A stretch of DNA of 64,000 nt from Oscillospiraceae bacterium (GCA_003343845.1 QAKK01000018.1:1-64000), one strand, 5' to 3'; positions 49,283-57,795 are shown, numbered from the stretch's first letter. The notes: generated by a model not told the origin, from the sequence alone. Program-made: numbers and translations.

Positions 49283-50479
49283 ATGAAGATTCTTGTTTGC
49301 AATGTCGGCAGCACCTCGCTGAAGTTCAAGCTCTACGAGATGCCCGAAAAGACCGTCTACGCCACCGGCAAGGTGGAGCGCGTCGGCAGCACGTCCGAGG
49401 CGATCTATTCCTTCTGCAACGTGAGGACCGGCGAGAAGATCGCCAAGGATCACCTCTCGGTACCGCGCTACAAGGACGGCATCGCGCTGTTCCTCGGCGA
49501 CCTGCTGGACAAAAAGCAGGGCATTCTCTCGGACATCGCCGAGATCAGCGCCGTCGGCTTCAAGACCGTGCTTGCCAAGGGACATCACGGCGTGTTTGAG
49601 CTGAACGACGAGACGCTTGCCGCCATGCGCGACTATCTGTTCATCGCGCCCGCGCACAACCAGCCTTACCTCGACGCCATCGGCGAGTTCAAGGCAATGC
49701 TGCCGAACGCGCTGCTCGTCGGCTCGTTTGAGACCGCGTTCCACAAGACGATTCCGAAAGAGCGCAAGCTCTATGCGCTCCCCTATGAGTGGTACGAAAA
49801 GTACGGCATTCAGCGTTTCGGCTTCCACGGGCATTCGCATGAGTACACCGCGCGTCACCTGCCCGAGCTTGTCGGCAAGACCGAGTTCCGTGCGATCTCC
49901 TGCCACCTCGGCGGCTCGTCCTCGCTCTGCGCAATCAAGGACGGCAAGAGCGTGGACTGCTCCTTCGGCTTCACGCCCCAGACCGGTCTGCCCCACGCGG
50001 CGCGCATCGGCGACATTGACGCCTACATCGTGCCCTTCCTCATGAACGAGGGGATGACGATGGAGGAGATCACCACCGCGTTTGCCAAGAAGAGCGGTCT
50101 CTACGGCATCTCCGGCGTGGACAGCGACCTCCGCTTCATCGAGGAGGCGGCAAACGCCGGCAACGAGCGCGCCAAGCTCGCGATCGACATGTTTGTCGCA
50201 GCCATCGTCCGCTATGCCGGCAGCTTCTATGCCGAGCTTGGCGGGCTGGATTACCTCACCTTTGCGGGCGGCATCGGCGAAAATTCCGCCACGGTGCGCC
50301 GCCGCGTCTGCGATGCGCTCGGCGTTTTCGGCGTGAAGATCGATCCCGAGAAGAACGCAAACGTCCACGGCGAGTGCGAGATTTCTGCGCCCGACTCCAA
50401 GGTGAAGATCTACACGATCGCCACCGACGAGGAGCAGATGGTCGCCGTCAAGACCTATGAGTACAGCCAGAACCGATAG
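49283..50479 (+). CDS. divergent acetokinase-family protein (acetate kinase-like)
   Basis: 398 residues of the acetate/propionate kinase family. Retained: NVGSTSLKF (Asn7, Ser10, Ser12), IAPAHN, YALPYEWYEKYGIQRFGFHGHSH (His182, catalytic), Arg241 in HAARIGDID and the GGIGENSA nucleotide loop. Changed: the substrate segment usually GHRVVHGG reads GFKTVLAK, so the substrate arginine (Arg91 of the Methanosarcina enzyme) is Lys94 and its neighbouring His is Leu97; the catalytic aspartate of FDTAFH is Glu150. This argues for another acyl phosphate substrate or altered activity. No phosphotransacetylase is nearby. It overlaps the DUF2877 gene by 23 bases. Ends with TAG. Confidence 0.88.
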   Translation: MKILVCNVGSTSLKFKLYEMPEKTVYATGKVERVGSTSEAIYSFCNVRTGEKIAKDHLSVPRYKDGIALFLGDLLDKKQGILSDIAEISAVGFKTVLAKGHHGVFELNDETLAAMRDYLFIAPAHNQPYLDAIGEFKAMLPNALLVGSFETAFHKTIPKERKLYALPYEWYEKYGIQRFGFHGHSHEYTARHLPELVGKTEFRAISCHLGGSSSLCAIKDGKSVDCSFGFTPQTGLPHAARIGDIDAYIVPFLMNEGMTMEEITTAFAKKSGLYGISGVDSDLRFIEEAANAGNERAKLAIDMFVAAIVRYAGSFYAELGGLDYLTFAGGIGENSATVRRRVCDALGVFGVKIDPEKNANVHGECEISAPDSKVKIYTIATDEEQMVAVKTYEYSQNR

Positions 50480-51323
50480 ACCTTCGGCGCACGCCGTCTT
50501 CTTCGGGGAGACGGCGCGCAGCCTTTACGAGGAAAACGCCGCCGGGACGATCGTCGGCGTTTTTTCCCATGCGCTCTATGTCTCGGTCGGCAGCGAAATG
50601 CTCTCGTTTTACGATGCGGCATACGGCGAAGTGCCGTTCGGCGTCGCGGTGTATGACATTCTTGCATTCCTCGCGGCGGCAGAACCTGCCGTCGGCGATG
50701 CCGTCGCGCTTGCGGACGGAGAGATCCGCATCGGCGGTCGCGCGCTTGCTGTCGATGTGCTGCTGCCGCCCGTGCGGATCCTGACGCCGCTTGCGCCGCC
50801 GGACGAAGGACGGCTTACGCTTGTCGAGGACTATATTGCCGCGCACGGCTCGCCGCGCGGGATGCTCGAGCTGATCGGCGCAAATCGCGGGCATGCCGCA
50901 GACAGCACTGCGGCGCTTGCCGCGGCGTTTCGCCGCGGCAACGCGGAGGCAGCGACCCTTGCCGCCGCGCGGCTGCTCGGGCTCGGGCGCGGGCTGACGC
51001 CGTCGGGGGATGATTATCTCTGCGGGTTCTTTTCGGCGCTGCTTGCCGCGCGCCGCGCGGGGATCGCGCTGCCTATGCCGCTGGATGCGGTCATCGGCGC
51101 GGTACTTGCCGCCGCACCGGCGCGTACCTCGCCCATCAGCGGCGCGTACCTTGCCGCCGCGCTCGGCGGGCGGTATTGTACCGTTTACGCCGCTGCGACC
51201 GCAGCCTGCCTCGGCGAAGGGAGCTTTGCGCCGTTTGCCGACACGGCGCTGCGGATGGGCGCGTCCAGCGGCACGGATACGCTCTGCGGCGCGCTTGCCG
51301 CCGCAAAGCTGCTGGCGAAATAA
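50457..51323 (+). CDS. DUF2877 domain-containing protein (AllH/YlbF-like)
   Basis: 288 residues. The family core LGLGRGLTPSGDDYLCGFF is near residue 175, preceded by LELIGANRGH; GASSGTDTLCG near the C terminus is also typical. DUF2877 proteins include AllH (YlbF), one of three parts of the oxamate carbamoyltransferase AllFGH of allantoin breakdown, but no FdrA or YlbE partner is seen here. ATG 50457 lies inside the acetokinase gene; no later start is credible. The overlap implies coupled translation and a shared pathway, perhaps of a carbamoyl or acyl phosphate (inference). Confidence 0.85.
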   Translation: MSTARTDRPSAHAVFFGETARSLYEENAAGTIVGVFSHALYVSVGSEMLSFYDAAYGEVPFGVAVYDILAFLAAAEPAVGDAVALADGEIRIGGRALAVDVLLPPVRILTPLAPPDEGRLTLVEDYIAAHGSPRGMLELIGANRGHAADSTAALAAAFRRGNAEAATLAAARLLGLGRGLTPSGDDYLCGFFSALLAARRAGIALPMPLDAVIGAVLAAAPARTSPISGAYLAAALGGRYCTVYAAATAACLGEGSFAPFADTALRMGASSGTDTLCGALAAAKLLAK

Positions 51324-51333
51324 AGAGAATAAA

Positions 51334-51372
51334 CGAAAGAAGGCTTCCCACGGGGGGAAGCCTTCTTTCGTT
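51334..51372. terminator. terminator after the DUF2877 gene
   Basis: GAAAGAAGGCTTCCC-ACGG-GGGGAAGCCTTCTTTC with A and T runs. Confidence 0.85.
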
Positions 51373-51439
51373 GTTTGATTTTGCATTGCCCGCCGATTTT
51401 GCCGGCGCGCCCGGCTGGCGCCCGTTTCCGCTTTGTACA

Positions 51440-51468
51440 GGCGGGCGATTCACGAATCGCCCCTACAG
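51440..51468. repeat. family B 3'-UTR palindrome, copy 4
   Basis: GGCGGGCGATTC-AC-GAATCGCCCCTACAG, near-identical in its stem to copy 1 at 864 but inverted. Confidence 0.6.
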
Positions 51469-51472
51469 GGCT

Positions 51473-51589
51473 GCGGAAAGTCTCCGAAATCCGGTAAGGG
51501 TCAGCGCCTCGACGGTCTGCCCCGCCGCGGTATAAATAGGTTGCCGAGGCGCTGGCCCTGCTCTACGGGGGTTTGAAAGCTCTTTCCGC
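51473..51589. repeat. imperfect long inverted repeat between convergent genes
   Basis: Left arm 51473-51512 (GCGGAAAG...CAGCGCCTCGAC) and right arm 51543-51589 (GCCGAGGCGCTG...CTTTCCGC), separated by 30 bases. The reverse complement of the left arm aligns with the right arm with scattered changes and one insertion. No T tract. Identity unknown; a long-stem RNA or a REP-like element are possibilities. Confidence 0.55.
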
Positions 51590-51591
51590 GT

Positions 51592-51834
51592 TCAGCCGAC
51601 GACCTCGTACATTTCGGCGGCGTCTGCCTTCTTTGTGCTCTCGCGCACGTCGGTGACGCGCACGCGCAGCGTCTTCTCGCCGAACGTGATCTCGATCACG
51701 TCGCCGACCTTGACGTCATAGGACGCCTTGACAACCCTGCCGTTCACACTGATATGCGCCGCGTCGCAGGCATCGTTTGCCACGGTGCGCCGCTTGATGA
51801 GGCGGGACACCTTCAGGAATTTATCAATACGCAT
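51592..51834 (-). CDS. rqcP: S4-domain RNA-binding protein RqcP (YabO)
   Basis: 80 residues, almost entirely one S4 domain: MRIDKFLKVSRLIKRRTVA, AHISVNGRVVKASYDVKVGDVIEI. In Bacillus RqcP binds the 50S subunit-tRNA complex with RqcH and drives alanine tailing of stalled peptides. ATG 51834 follows AAAGGA; earlier ATGs lie within the upstream terminator. Located after hup, mazG and a spoVB-like gene, the conserved yabM-N-O order. Confidence 0.92.
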   Translation of the reverse strand: MRIDKFLKVSRLIKRRTVANDACDAAHISVNGRVVKASYDVKVGDVIEITFGEKTLRVRVTDVRESTKKADAAEMYEVVG

Positions 51835-51850
51835 GTTATCCTTTCTCATG

Positions 51851-51880
51851 AAAAAGGGCTGCACGACCGTGCAACCCTTT
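51851..51880 (-). terminator. attenuator-like terminator between hup and rqcP
   Basis: On the minus strand AAAAGGGTTGCAC-GGTC-GTGCAGCCCTTTTT, a 9-bp stem with one T-G pair, 17 bases before the rqcP start. It would limit read-through from the strong hup promoter. Confidence 0.75.
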
Positions 51881-51893
51881 TCTGTTTTGTCAA

Positions 51894-52169
51894 TTACTTG
51901 TTAACGCTGTCCTTGAACGCCTTGCCTGCGGAGAATGCAGGATACTTGGAAGCAGCAATCTTGATGGTCTTGCCGGTTCTGGGGTTTCTGCCCTCGCGTG
52001 CTGCACGGGTCTTGGTCTCAAACGTGCCGAAGCCAACGAGCTGAACCTTCTCACCCTTTGCGAGTGCGCCCTCGATTGCGCCGATGAATGCGCCGACAGC
52101 TGCCTCTGCGTCCTTCTTCTTGAGACCGGTTTCCTTTGCGATTGCTTCGATAAGTTCTGTCTTGTTCAT
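51894..52169 (-). CDS. hup: HU family DNA-binding protein
   Basis: 91 residues, the standard HU length. N-terminal helices [25 protein letters not shown], the beta arm [22 protein letters not shown] with the DNA-intercalating NP, and the C-terminal helix. Homodimeric nucleoid protein. It has its own promoter and is followed by a partial terminator, so it is probably expressed well above its neighbours. Confidence 0.97.
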   Translation of the reverse strand: MNKTELIEAIAKETGLKKKDAEAAVGAFIGAIEGALAKGEKVQLVGFGTFETKTRAAREGRNPRTGKTIKIAASKYPAFSAGKAFKDSVNK

Positions 52170-52236
52170 GGTTGTTTTCTATCCTTTCAGAGAAAAATTA
52201 AAAGTCAAGATTGTTGCATTTTCCTTTGCTGTTCAT

Positions 52237-52265
52237 ATTCTACCATGCAGAGCGCCTGTTTTCAA
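52237..52265 (-). promoter_or_regulatory. promoter of hup
   Basis: On the minus strand TTGAAA (52260-52265), 17-base spacer, TAGAAT (52237-52242). Confidence 0.7.
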
Positions 52266-52302
52266 GTATTTTTTCAAAAAAAGGCGTCAAATCTCCGTTT
52301 TT

Positions 52303-53115
52303 TTAGGTATTTTCACCATTTCGGTTCGCTTTTACCCGATCCCAGTAGGTGTCCAGCACCGAAAGCGGCAAATCTTCCATCCGTTTGCCGTCCGCGCGCA
52401 CGGCATCCTCCACCGCCGCAAAGCGGTCGATGAACTTGTCGGTCGCGTCGGAAAGCGCCCGTTCCGGATCAACGCCGCACTTGCGCGCCACATTGACGGC
52501 GGCAAACAGGAGGTCGCCGACCTCCTCGGCGCGGGTCGCGTCGGTCGCGGTCAGCACCTCGTTTGTCTCCTCGGCGATCTTCACCGCCGCATCGGCGGCG
52601 GTGGCAAAGTCAAAGCCGACCTTCGCCGCGCGCTTGCCCACCTTCTCGGCGCGCATCAGCGCGGGCAGCGGACGCGGCACGCTGCGCATGGAAGCCGTCA
52701 CCGTGTCGCGGTGTTTTTCCTTCGCCTTGAGCTTATCCCAGTTGTCCAGCACCGTCTCCGCAGTCTCCGCCGTTGTGTCCGCGAAAATATGCGGGTGGCG
52801 GTAGATCAGCTTCTTCACGATACCATCGGTCACGTCGTCGATGGTGAAGCGCCCCGCCTCGCGCTCGATCTGGGTGTGGAAGACGACCTGCAGCAGCACG
52901 TCGCCCAGCTCCTCACAGAGCAGGTGCGCGTCCTTCGTGTCGATCGCCTCGACGACCTCATAGGTCTCCTCAATGAAATTTTTGCGGATGCTCTCGTGCG
53001 TCTGCTCCCTGTCCCAGGGGCAGCCGCCCTCGCCGCGCAGGATCTCCATCACGCGGCAGAGATCGGCAAAGTCGTATTTCGCCTTGCCGAGCAGTTCTTT
53101 TGCTTTTTCGTTCAT
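52303..53115 (-). CDS. mazG: nucleoside triphosphate pyrophosphohydrolase MazG
   Basis: 270 residues with two all-alpha MazG units. The first has GCPWDREQTHESIRKNFIEE and EELGDVLLQVVFH, with Glu/Asp Mg2+ ligands; the second has KIAEETNEV and EEVGDLLFAAVNVAR. Hydrolyses NTPs to NMP and pyrophosphate, a house-cleaning role. This two-domain form without the N-terminal methylase of Bacillus YabN is common in Clostridia. Co-oriented with the spoVB-like gene 51 bases upstream. Confidence 0.95.
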   Translation of the reverse strand: MNEKAKELLGKAKYDFADLCRVMEILRGEGGCPWDREQTHESIRKNFIEETYEVVEAIDTKDAHLLCEELGDVLLQVVFHTQIEREAGRFTIDDVTDGIVKKLIYRHPHIFADTTAETAETVLDNWDKLKAKEKHRDTVTASMRSVPRPLPALMRAEKVGKRAAKVGFDFATAADAAVKIAEETNEVLTATDATRAEEVGDLLFAAVNVARKCGVDPERALSDATDKFIDRFAAVEDAVRADGKRMEDLPLSVLDTYWDRVKANRNGENT

Positions 53116-53166
53116 GTTATGTTCCTTATATATTTATATATCCCGCACCGCAGGCGCATATCGCCC

Positions 53167-54822
53167 TTATCCTTTGATCAGATGCGCGCGGTGCAGAATC
53201 GCATAGATCTTCTTCCCGCCCGGAATAAACTCGAAGTCCTCCGCGGCAAGGCAGCGGGTGAGCAGGATACCGAGCACATAGACCAAAACGGCTGCGGCAA
53301 TGGCAAGGATGGTGTCCAGCCGCTGATGTGCAATGAAGCGTTCGGCAAGCGCGTAGACACCGACGGCGGCGCCGCCGCAGAGCGCGGCGGAGATAAGCGG
53401 CTTGACGAAGACGCCCATCAAATTCGGGCGCAGGTCGGCATAGCGCGCGCAGAAATAGAAGTTCATAAGAACAACGATGACATAGCAGATGTCGGTGGAG
53501 ATCGGCGCACCGAACATGCGGATATTCGGATTGCCGATGAGCAGATAGCTGATGACGATCTTTGCCGCCGCGCCGGTGAGCATGGAGATGAGCGGCAGCA
53601 CCTCCTTCTTATGCGCCTGCAACACGGAATTGGTGATGGCGAGCATGCTGACGAGGAAGGAGGAGATCGCCAGTGTGGCAAGGAGCGGCGCCGCCGTGGC
53701 GGCGCTGCCGTTCTTGTTTCCGAAAATCATGAGCAGAATCGGCTCGGCAAGTGCCGCCATGCCGACCGCGCAGGGGATGGACAGGATCGCCGCCACCTTG
53801 AGCGAGGAATTCATCGTGCGCTGCAGTCTGCCCTCGTCCTTCTGCACGAGCAGCGCGCTGAGCATGGGCACGAGCGAATAGCCGATCGGGTAGACCAGAA
53901 CCGGCGGCAGGTTGAAGAGCGGAACGGCAAGCGTGGTGTAGTTGCCGTAGAGCGCTGCCGCCGCCGCCTCGGAAAGCCCGCTGTCCTGGAGGCGGCGGGA
54001 GACCACCACAAGGTCCACAAGGTTGGCAAGCGACATGACCGACGAGGACAGCGTGACCGGGATCGCGATGACGACAAGCTCACGGAGCAGTGTCTTTGTG
54101 CGCTCGGTGGGCATGGTGTAGCTGTCGGGCAGCGCATATTCGGCATTGACCGCATCGGTGTTGTAGAGCAGCTTAGTGATCCAGATGAAGACCATGCCGC
54201 AGAAAACACCGATGGTGATGCCGAGAATGGTGTACGCGGCGGTAACATGGAGCGGATCGCCGCGCGAGATCGACCAGGAGGCAAACAGGATGCCGAGCAC
54301 CAGCTTGCCGATCGACTCGATCAGCTGCGACACGGCGGTCGGCCACATGATCTGATGCCCTTGGAAGTAACCGCGGTAAGCGCTGGTGAGGCAAACGAAG
54401 AAGAGCGTCGGCGCGATGGCGAGAATACAGAGGTTGGCACGATCGACCTTAATGAGCGAGGCAAACAGCCCCGAGCCGAGCGCGAGGATCAGCATGCCGA
54501 CGCTGCCGATGATGAAAAACAGCCACAGCGACAGGCGAAGGATCTTCTTCACCTGATTGAAGTTGCCCTTGGCGCGGCTCTTGGAGACCAGCACCGACAT
54601 GGCAACCGGCAGTCCCGCCGTGGAGATCATGTAAAACCAGGTGTAAATGGTATAGGCAGCGTTGAAATAGCCCATGCCCTCGTCGCCGAGATAGGCATGC
54701 AGCGGTATTTTGAAGAGCAGTCCGATGGTCTTGACCAGAATGTTCGAGATCGTGAGGATCAGCACACCGTTGACGAACATTTTGGTACTTTTCTTCGGCT
54801 CGTTGGTTCCTGTGTTGTTCAC
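53167..54822 (-). CDS. SpoVB/YabM-like MOP-superfamily lipid flippase
   Basis: 551-residue membrane protein with about 14 helices, Polysacc_synt/MurJ-type fold. N-terminal block TISNILVKTIGLLFKIPLHAYLG and GMGYFNAAYTIYTWFYMIST are typical of SpoVB and its relatives, which move lipid-linked precursors for cortex or polysaccharide synthesis. The place upstream of mazG matches yabM of Bacillus. Whether it is sporulation-specific cannot be told from sequence. Confidence 0.9.
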   Translation of the reverse strand: MNNTGTNEPKKSTKMFVNGVLILTISNILVKTIGLLFKIPLHAYLGDEGMGYFNAAYTIYTWFYMISTAGLPVAMSVLVSKSRAKGNFNQVKKILRLSLWLFFIIGSVGMLILALGSGLFASLIKVDRANLCILAIAPTLFFVCLTSAYRGYFQGHQIMWPTAVSQLIESIGKLVLGILFASWSISRGDPLHVTAAYTILGITIGVFCGMVFIWITKLLYNTDAVNAEYALPDSYTMPTERTKTLLRELVVIAIPVTLSSSVMSLANLVDLVVVSRRLQDSGLSEAAAAALYGNYTTLAVPLFNLPPVLVYPIGYSLVPMLSALLVQKDEGRLQRTMNSSLKVAAILSIPCAVGMAALAEPILLMIFGNKNGSAATAAPLLATLAISSFLVSMLAITNSVLQAHKKEVLPLISMLTGAAAKIVISYLLIGNPNIRMFGAPISTDICYVIVVLMNFYFCARYADLRPNLMGVFVKPLISAALCGGAAVGVYALAERFIAHQRLDTILAIAAAVLVYVLGILLTRCLAAEDFEFIPGGKKIYAILHRAHLIKG

Positions 54823-54876
54823 GGGGAAATGTCCTTTCAGATAAAAACGTTGTTCAAAGGCGAAAATGCACCGCGC

Positions 54877-54908
54877 AATTAAGCCTTCCCCCTTGGGGGA
54901 AGCCTTTA
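54877..54908. repeat. family A core palindrome
   Basis: AATTAAGCCTTCCCCC-TT-GGGGGAAGCCTTT in the gap between udk-like and spoVB-like genes. It shares AATTAAGCCTTCCCC with the copies at 20798 and 39460 and may double as a weak terminator. Confidence 0.65.
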
Positions 54909-54915
54909 ATTTTCT

Positions 54916-55824
54916 TCAGCTTCCGATAAATTCGCGGAAGACGGAATGTTGCGGCACAAAGGAGGCGGAAATCGGCTCGATCGGTGCGAGCTTTCCCCGC
55001 AGAGCCGCCGCGTCGGCGGCGAAACGGCTGCCGACAGGCAGGGTGTCCAGCACCTCGAGGACGAACGGCTTGATCACCTGCACCTCATAGGCAAGCGTGG
55101 AATCAATGCGCGTCACGTCGGGTGCGACGTTCGGGTAAATATGCGTGTCCTCGTTGTCGAGCACGCTCTGCCAGACCGCATAGGTGCTCTCGCCGTCGGA
55201 CGCGCGGAACTTGTAATCCCGCACAAGGCGGCGCAGAAAGCGGATCTCGCGCGGTTCAAACACGATGCCGCCGACGTCGATCGCCGACTCCGGCGAAATG
55301 AACAGCGCCTCATACGGACTGCCTGCAAGATAGCGCGTCAGCTCCGGGTACACCGCCTGGATGCCCTCAAACAGGAACGCATCGCTCGGCGTGCAGGCGA
55401 TCTGCCGCATACCGGTGCGCCGCCCCTCGCGGAAGCTGAAGCGCGGCACGCAGGCGACCGGCTCGTTTGTGATCTCGCGGACAACGGCGGCAAAGCGCGG
55501 AATATCCACGGTCTCGGGCGAATCATAGTCGATCTCGCCGTCCCGTGCGCGGCTGCGTGCCGCCAGCACGTCGCGGTCATAGTAAAAGTCGTCGATCGAA
55601 ATGGTATGCAGGTGCTTGCCGATGGCGGCAAACTCCAGCTTCAGCATCTCTGCCGTGGTGGTCTTGCCCGAGCAGGACGGGCCCGCCAGAGTGAGGATGC
55701 GCCTGCCGCCCGCCGCAGCCGTGCGGCAGACCGTGCGCAGTCTCTCCTCAAACGCATGCTCGCTTTCGTCGATGTACGCCCGCATAGCGGCATCGTCCGG
55801 CAGCCGGATCTGTGCCTGTTTCAT
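54916..55824 (-). CDS. uridine kinase-like nucleoside kinase
   Basis: 302 residues of the phosphoribulokinase/uridine kinase family. Walker A GPSCSGKTT is near residue 48, SIDDFYYDRD (catalytic Asp) near 97, and YDSPETVDIPRF follows as in uridine kinases. Related Firmicute nucleoside kinases often carry an N-terminal TGS-like extension; this one does not. The start ATG 55824 overlaps the hemZ stop by four bases, so it is co-translated. Confidence 0.9.
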   Translation of the reverse strand: MKQAQIRLPDDAAMRAYIDESEHAFEERLRTVCRTAAAGGRRILTLAGPSCSGKTTTAEMLKLEFAAIGKHLHTISIDDFYYDRDVLAARSRARDGEIDYDSPETVDIPRFAAVVREITNEPVACVPRFSFREGRRTGMRQIACTPSDAFLFEGIQAVYPELTRYLAGSPYEALFISPESAIDVGGIVFEPREIRFLRRLVRDYKFRASDGESTYAVWQSVLDNEDTHIYPNVAPDVTRIDSTLAYEVQVIKPFVLEVLDTLPVGSRFAADAAALRGKLAPIEPISASFVPQHSVFREFIGS

Positions 55825-57338
55825 GCTTTCTCCTGTTCTCCCGCCCGGAAGAACGCGTGCACTTTGTCCGCATAGGACGGAATGCCTGCGTCCCTGTCGC
55901 CCGCGCGGAGCTTTTCAATATCTCTTAAATATTCGTATGGATATTTCGGCGCAAATATGCGCTTCATCCGCGGCGCGCCGCCGGTGTGCTCCACCAGCTT
56001 GGTCACGGCGCCCGCGCCGATGCCGAAGATGGAATGCATCTCCTCCATCATGTAAATGTTGTACATGCAGGCACTGCCCGGCTTGGCATACCCGACGTTT
56101 TCGAGGTTGCCGACCGCGTTCTTCTGCCGATACATGTAATAGGGCTTGTACTGTGCACCGGGCAGGGTCAGCTGCGAATACTGGATGCACTTCGCCGCGC
56201 TCTGCACGTCGGGCACAAACGCCGTCCCCTGCTTTTTGCTCATGTCGGCGGCGCGCTTGAAGCAGAAGGTGTGCACCGTGATGTTGCTCGGATCCAACGC
56301 GACGATCTCATCGAGCGTGTGCGAGAAGGTCTTGAAGTCGTCGCCCGGCAAACCGACGATGAGGTCGGTGTTGATGTCCTTGATGCCGGACGCCGCCGCG
56401 ATCTCATAGGCGCGGTAGAAGTCCGCCGCCGTGTGGCGCCTGCCGATATTCCCGAGCACCTCGTCCGAGAGGGTCTGCGGGTTGACGCTGATCCGCGTCA
56501 CGCCATAGCGCCGCGCAATTTCGAGTTTTTCCGCCGTGATCGTATCGGGTCTGCCCGCCTCGAGCGTGAATTCCTCGAGCGCCGTGACGTCGGTGCTCTC
56601 CGCAACTGCGGCGAGCAGCGTTTCCAGCCCCTGCGCGTCCAGCGTGGTGGGCGTGCCGCCGCCGATGTAGACCGAGGCAACCGTCTTGCCGAGGTCGCGG
56701 ATGAGCGCAAAGGTGCTCTTCACGTCCTCAACGAGCAGCGCAAGATAATCATCGAGGATCTTCAGCATCCGGTGGGACGCGGAGATGAACGAGCAGTAGG
56801 CGCAGCGCGTGGGGCAGAACGGGATCGAGATATACACCGAGCAGAGGTCGTCTCCCTTGCCGCGCGTGAGCTTCAGCTCGGTCTGCGCGACCGAGGTGGC
56901 GAGATAGGCTTTCTTGGGGTTTAAGAAATACTCGCCGGTGAGCAGCTTGCGGGTCTTCATCACGCCGTAGCCGCTCTCAAGATACTGCGCGGCGACCTTG
57001 GCGGGGCGCACACCCGTGAGCAGCCCCCAGGGCGAAATATAGCCGAAAAAGTCCTTCGCCGCCAGCGTCACGGCGTGCCCCGACGCCATCTTCCGCACGC
57101 GGTCGCGCGGGAACAGCTCGGAGAACGGGACAAAGCAGTCCGCCTCGGCACGTTTTTCGCCGACGCGGATGACGGCGCGGGAATAGATGCCGTCCGCGCG
57201 GTCCTCGACAAAGATGTCCACGATCGGGACACCGTCCGCCTCCACCTCGTCCTCGCCGAATTTCGAGCCGGGGAAATAAATGAGGCAGAGCGTCTGTGCA
57301 TAGTAGGGATTGAGATCCCCGTGAATGTGTAGGATCAT
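55821..57338 (-). CDS. hemZ: coproporphyrinogen dehydrogenase HemZ (radical SAM)
   Basis: 505 residues. Radical SAM cluster CPTRCAYCSF (three Cys plus a fourth Cys-containing C-terminus region) is near residue 175, followed by YIGGGTPTTL and GLPGDDFKTFSHT. The long N-terminal domain of about 165 residues before the cluster distinguishes HemZ from HemN. Presumed to be oxygen-independent coproporphyrinogen oxidase-like; true activity of HemZ is uncertain. It sits between dtd (four bases) and udk (overlap), the usual Clostridia neighbourhood. Confidence 0.93.
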   Translation of the reverse strand: MILHIHGDLNPYYAQTLCLIYFPGSKFGEDEVEADGVPIVDIFVEDRADGIYSRAVIRVGEKRAEADCFVPFSELFPRDRVRKMASGHAVTLAAKDFFGYISPWGLLTGVRPAKVAAQYLESGYGVMKTRKLLTGEYFLNPKKAYLATSVAQTELKLTRGKGDDLCSVYISIPFCPTRCAYCSFISASHRMLKILDDYLALLVEDVKSTFALIRDLGKTVASVYIGGGTPTTLDAQGLETLLAAVAESTDVTALEEFTLEAGRPDTITAEKLEIARRYGVTRISVNPQTLSDEVLGNIGRRHTAADFYRAYEIAAASGIKDINTDLIVGLPGDDFKTFSHTLDEIVALDPSNITVHTFCFKRAADMSKKQGTAFVPDVQSAAKCIQYSQLTLPGAQYKPYYMYRQKNAVGNLENVGYAKPGSACMYNIYMMEEMHSIFGIGAGAVTKLVEHTGGAPRMKRIFAPKYPYEYLRDIEKLRAGDRDAGIPSYADKVHAFFRAGEQEKA

Positions 57339-57342
57339 CGGC

Positions 57343-57795
57343 TCACGCTTTCCACATCGCGGAATCTGCCACGATCGTCACCGGTCCGTCGCAGACCGTC
57401 TCGATCTGCATGTCCGCGCCGAAGACGCCGGTCTCGACCGGAACGCCCGCCGCGCGGAGCGCGTCGCAGAAGTGCTCGTAGAGCGGGTTTGCGGCCTCGG
57501 GCTTTGCCGCGCCGGTGAAGGACGGGCGGTTGCCATGTGAGATGTCCGCCGCGAGCGTGAAGTTGGACACGGCGAGCACGCTGCCGCCGATGTCGAGCAC
57601 CGACAGATTCATTTTGTCCGCATCATCGGTGAAAATGCGCATTTTGGAGATTTTGGCGGCAAGAAGCTCCGCGTCGCGCGCGGTGTCGGTCGGGACAACG
57701 CCGACAAGGAGCAGCAGTCCGTGCCCGCATTTGCCCGCAGGCACGCCGTCCGCCGTAACCGATGCGCGTTTGACGCGCTGAATAACGATTTTCAT
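57343..57795 (-). CDS. dtd: D-aminoacyl-tRNA deacylase
   Basis: 150 residues, the standard Dtd length: MKIVIQRVKRASV start, SVLAVSNFTLAAD (SQF-type motif, here SNF) and the GP loop read GNRPSFTGAA. Removes D-amino acids and glycine from mischarged tRNAs. The ATG at 57795 overlaps the relA stop by four bases; the longer frame upstream lies inside relA. The SQF Gln is replaced by Asn in this copy, a change in the chiral pocket. Confidence 0.94.
   Translation of the reverse strand: MKIVIQRVKRASVTADGVPAGKCGHGLLLLVGVVPTDTARDAELLAAKISKMRIFTDDADKMNLSVLDIGGSVLAVSNFTLAADISHGNRPSFTGAAKPEAANPLYEHFCDALRAAGVPVETGVFGADMQIETVCDGPVTIVADSAMWKA

Noticed and set aside
51473..51589. 6S RNA
   Set aside because: It is a long hairpin, but shorter than usual, without a recognisable central bubble or promoter.
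52084..54882. 932-codon plus-strand open frame across mazG and the flippase gene
   Set aside because: It crosses two real minus-strand genes and shows only shadow-type composition.
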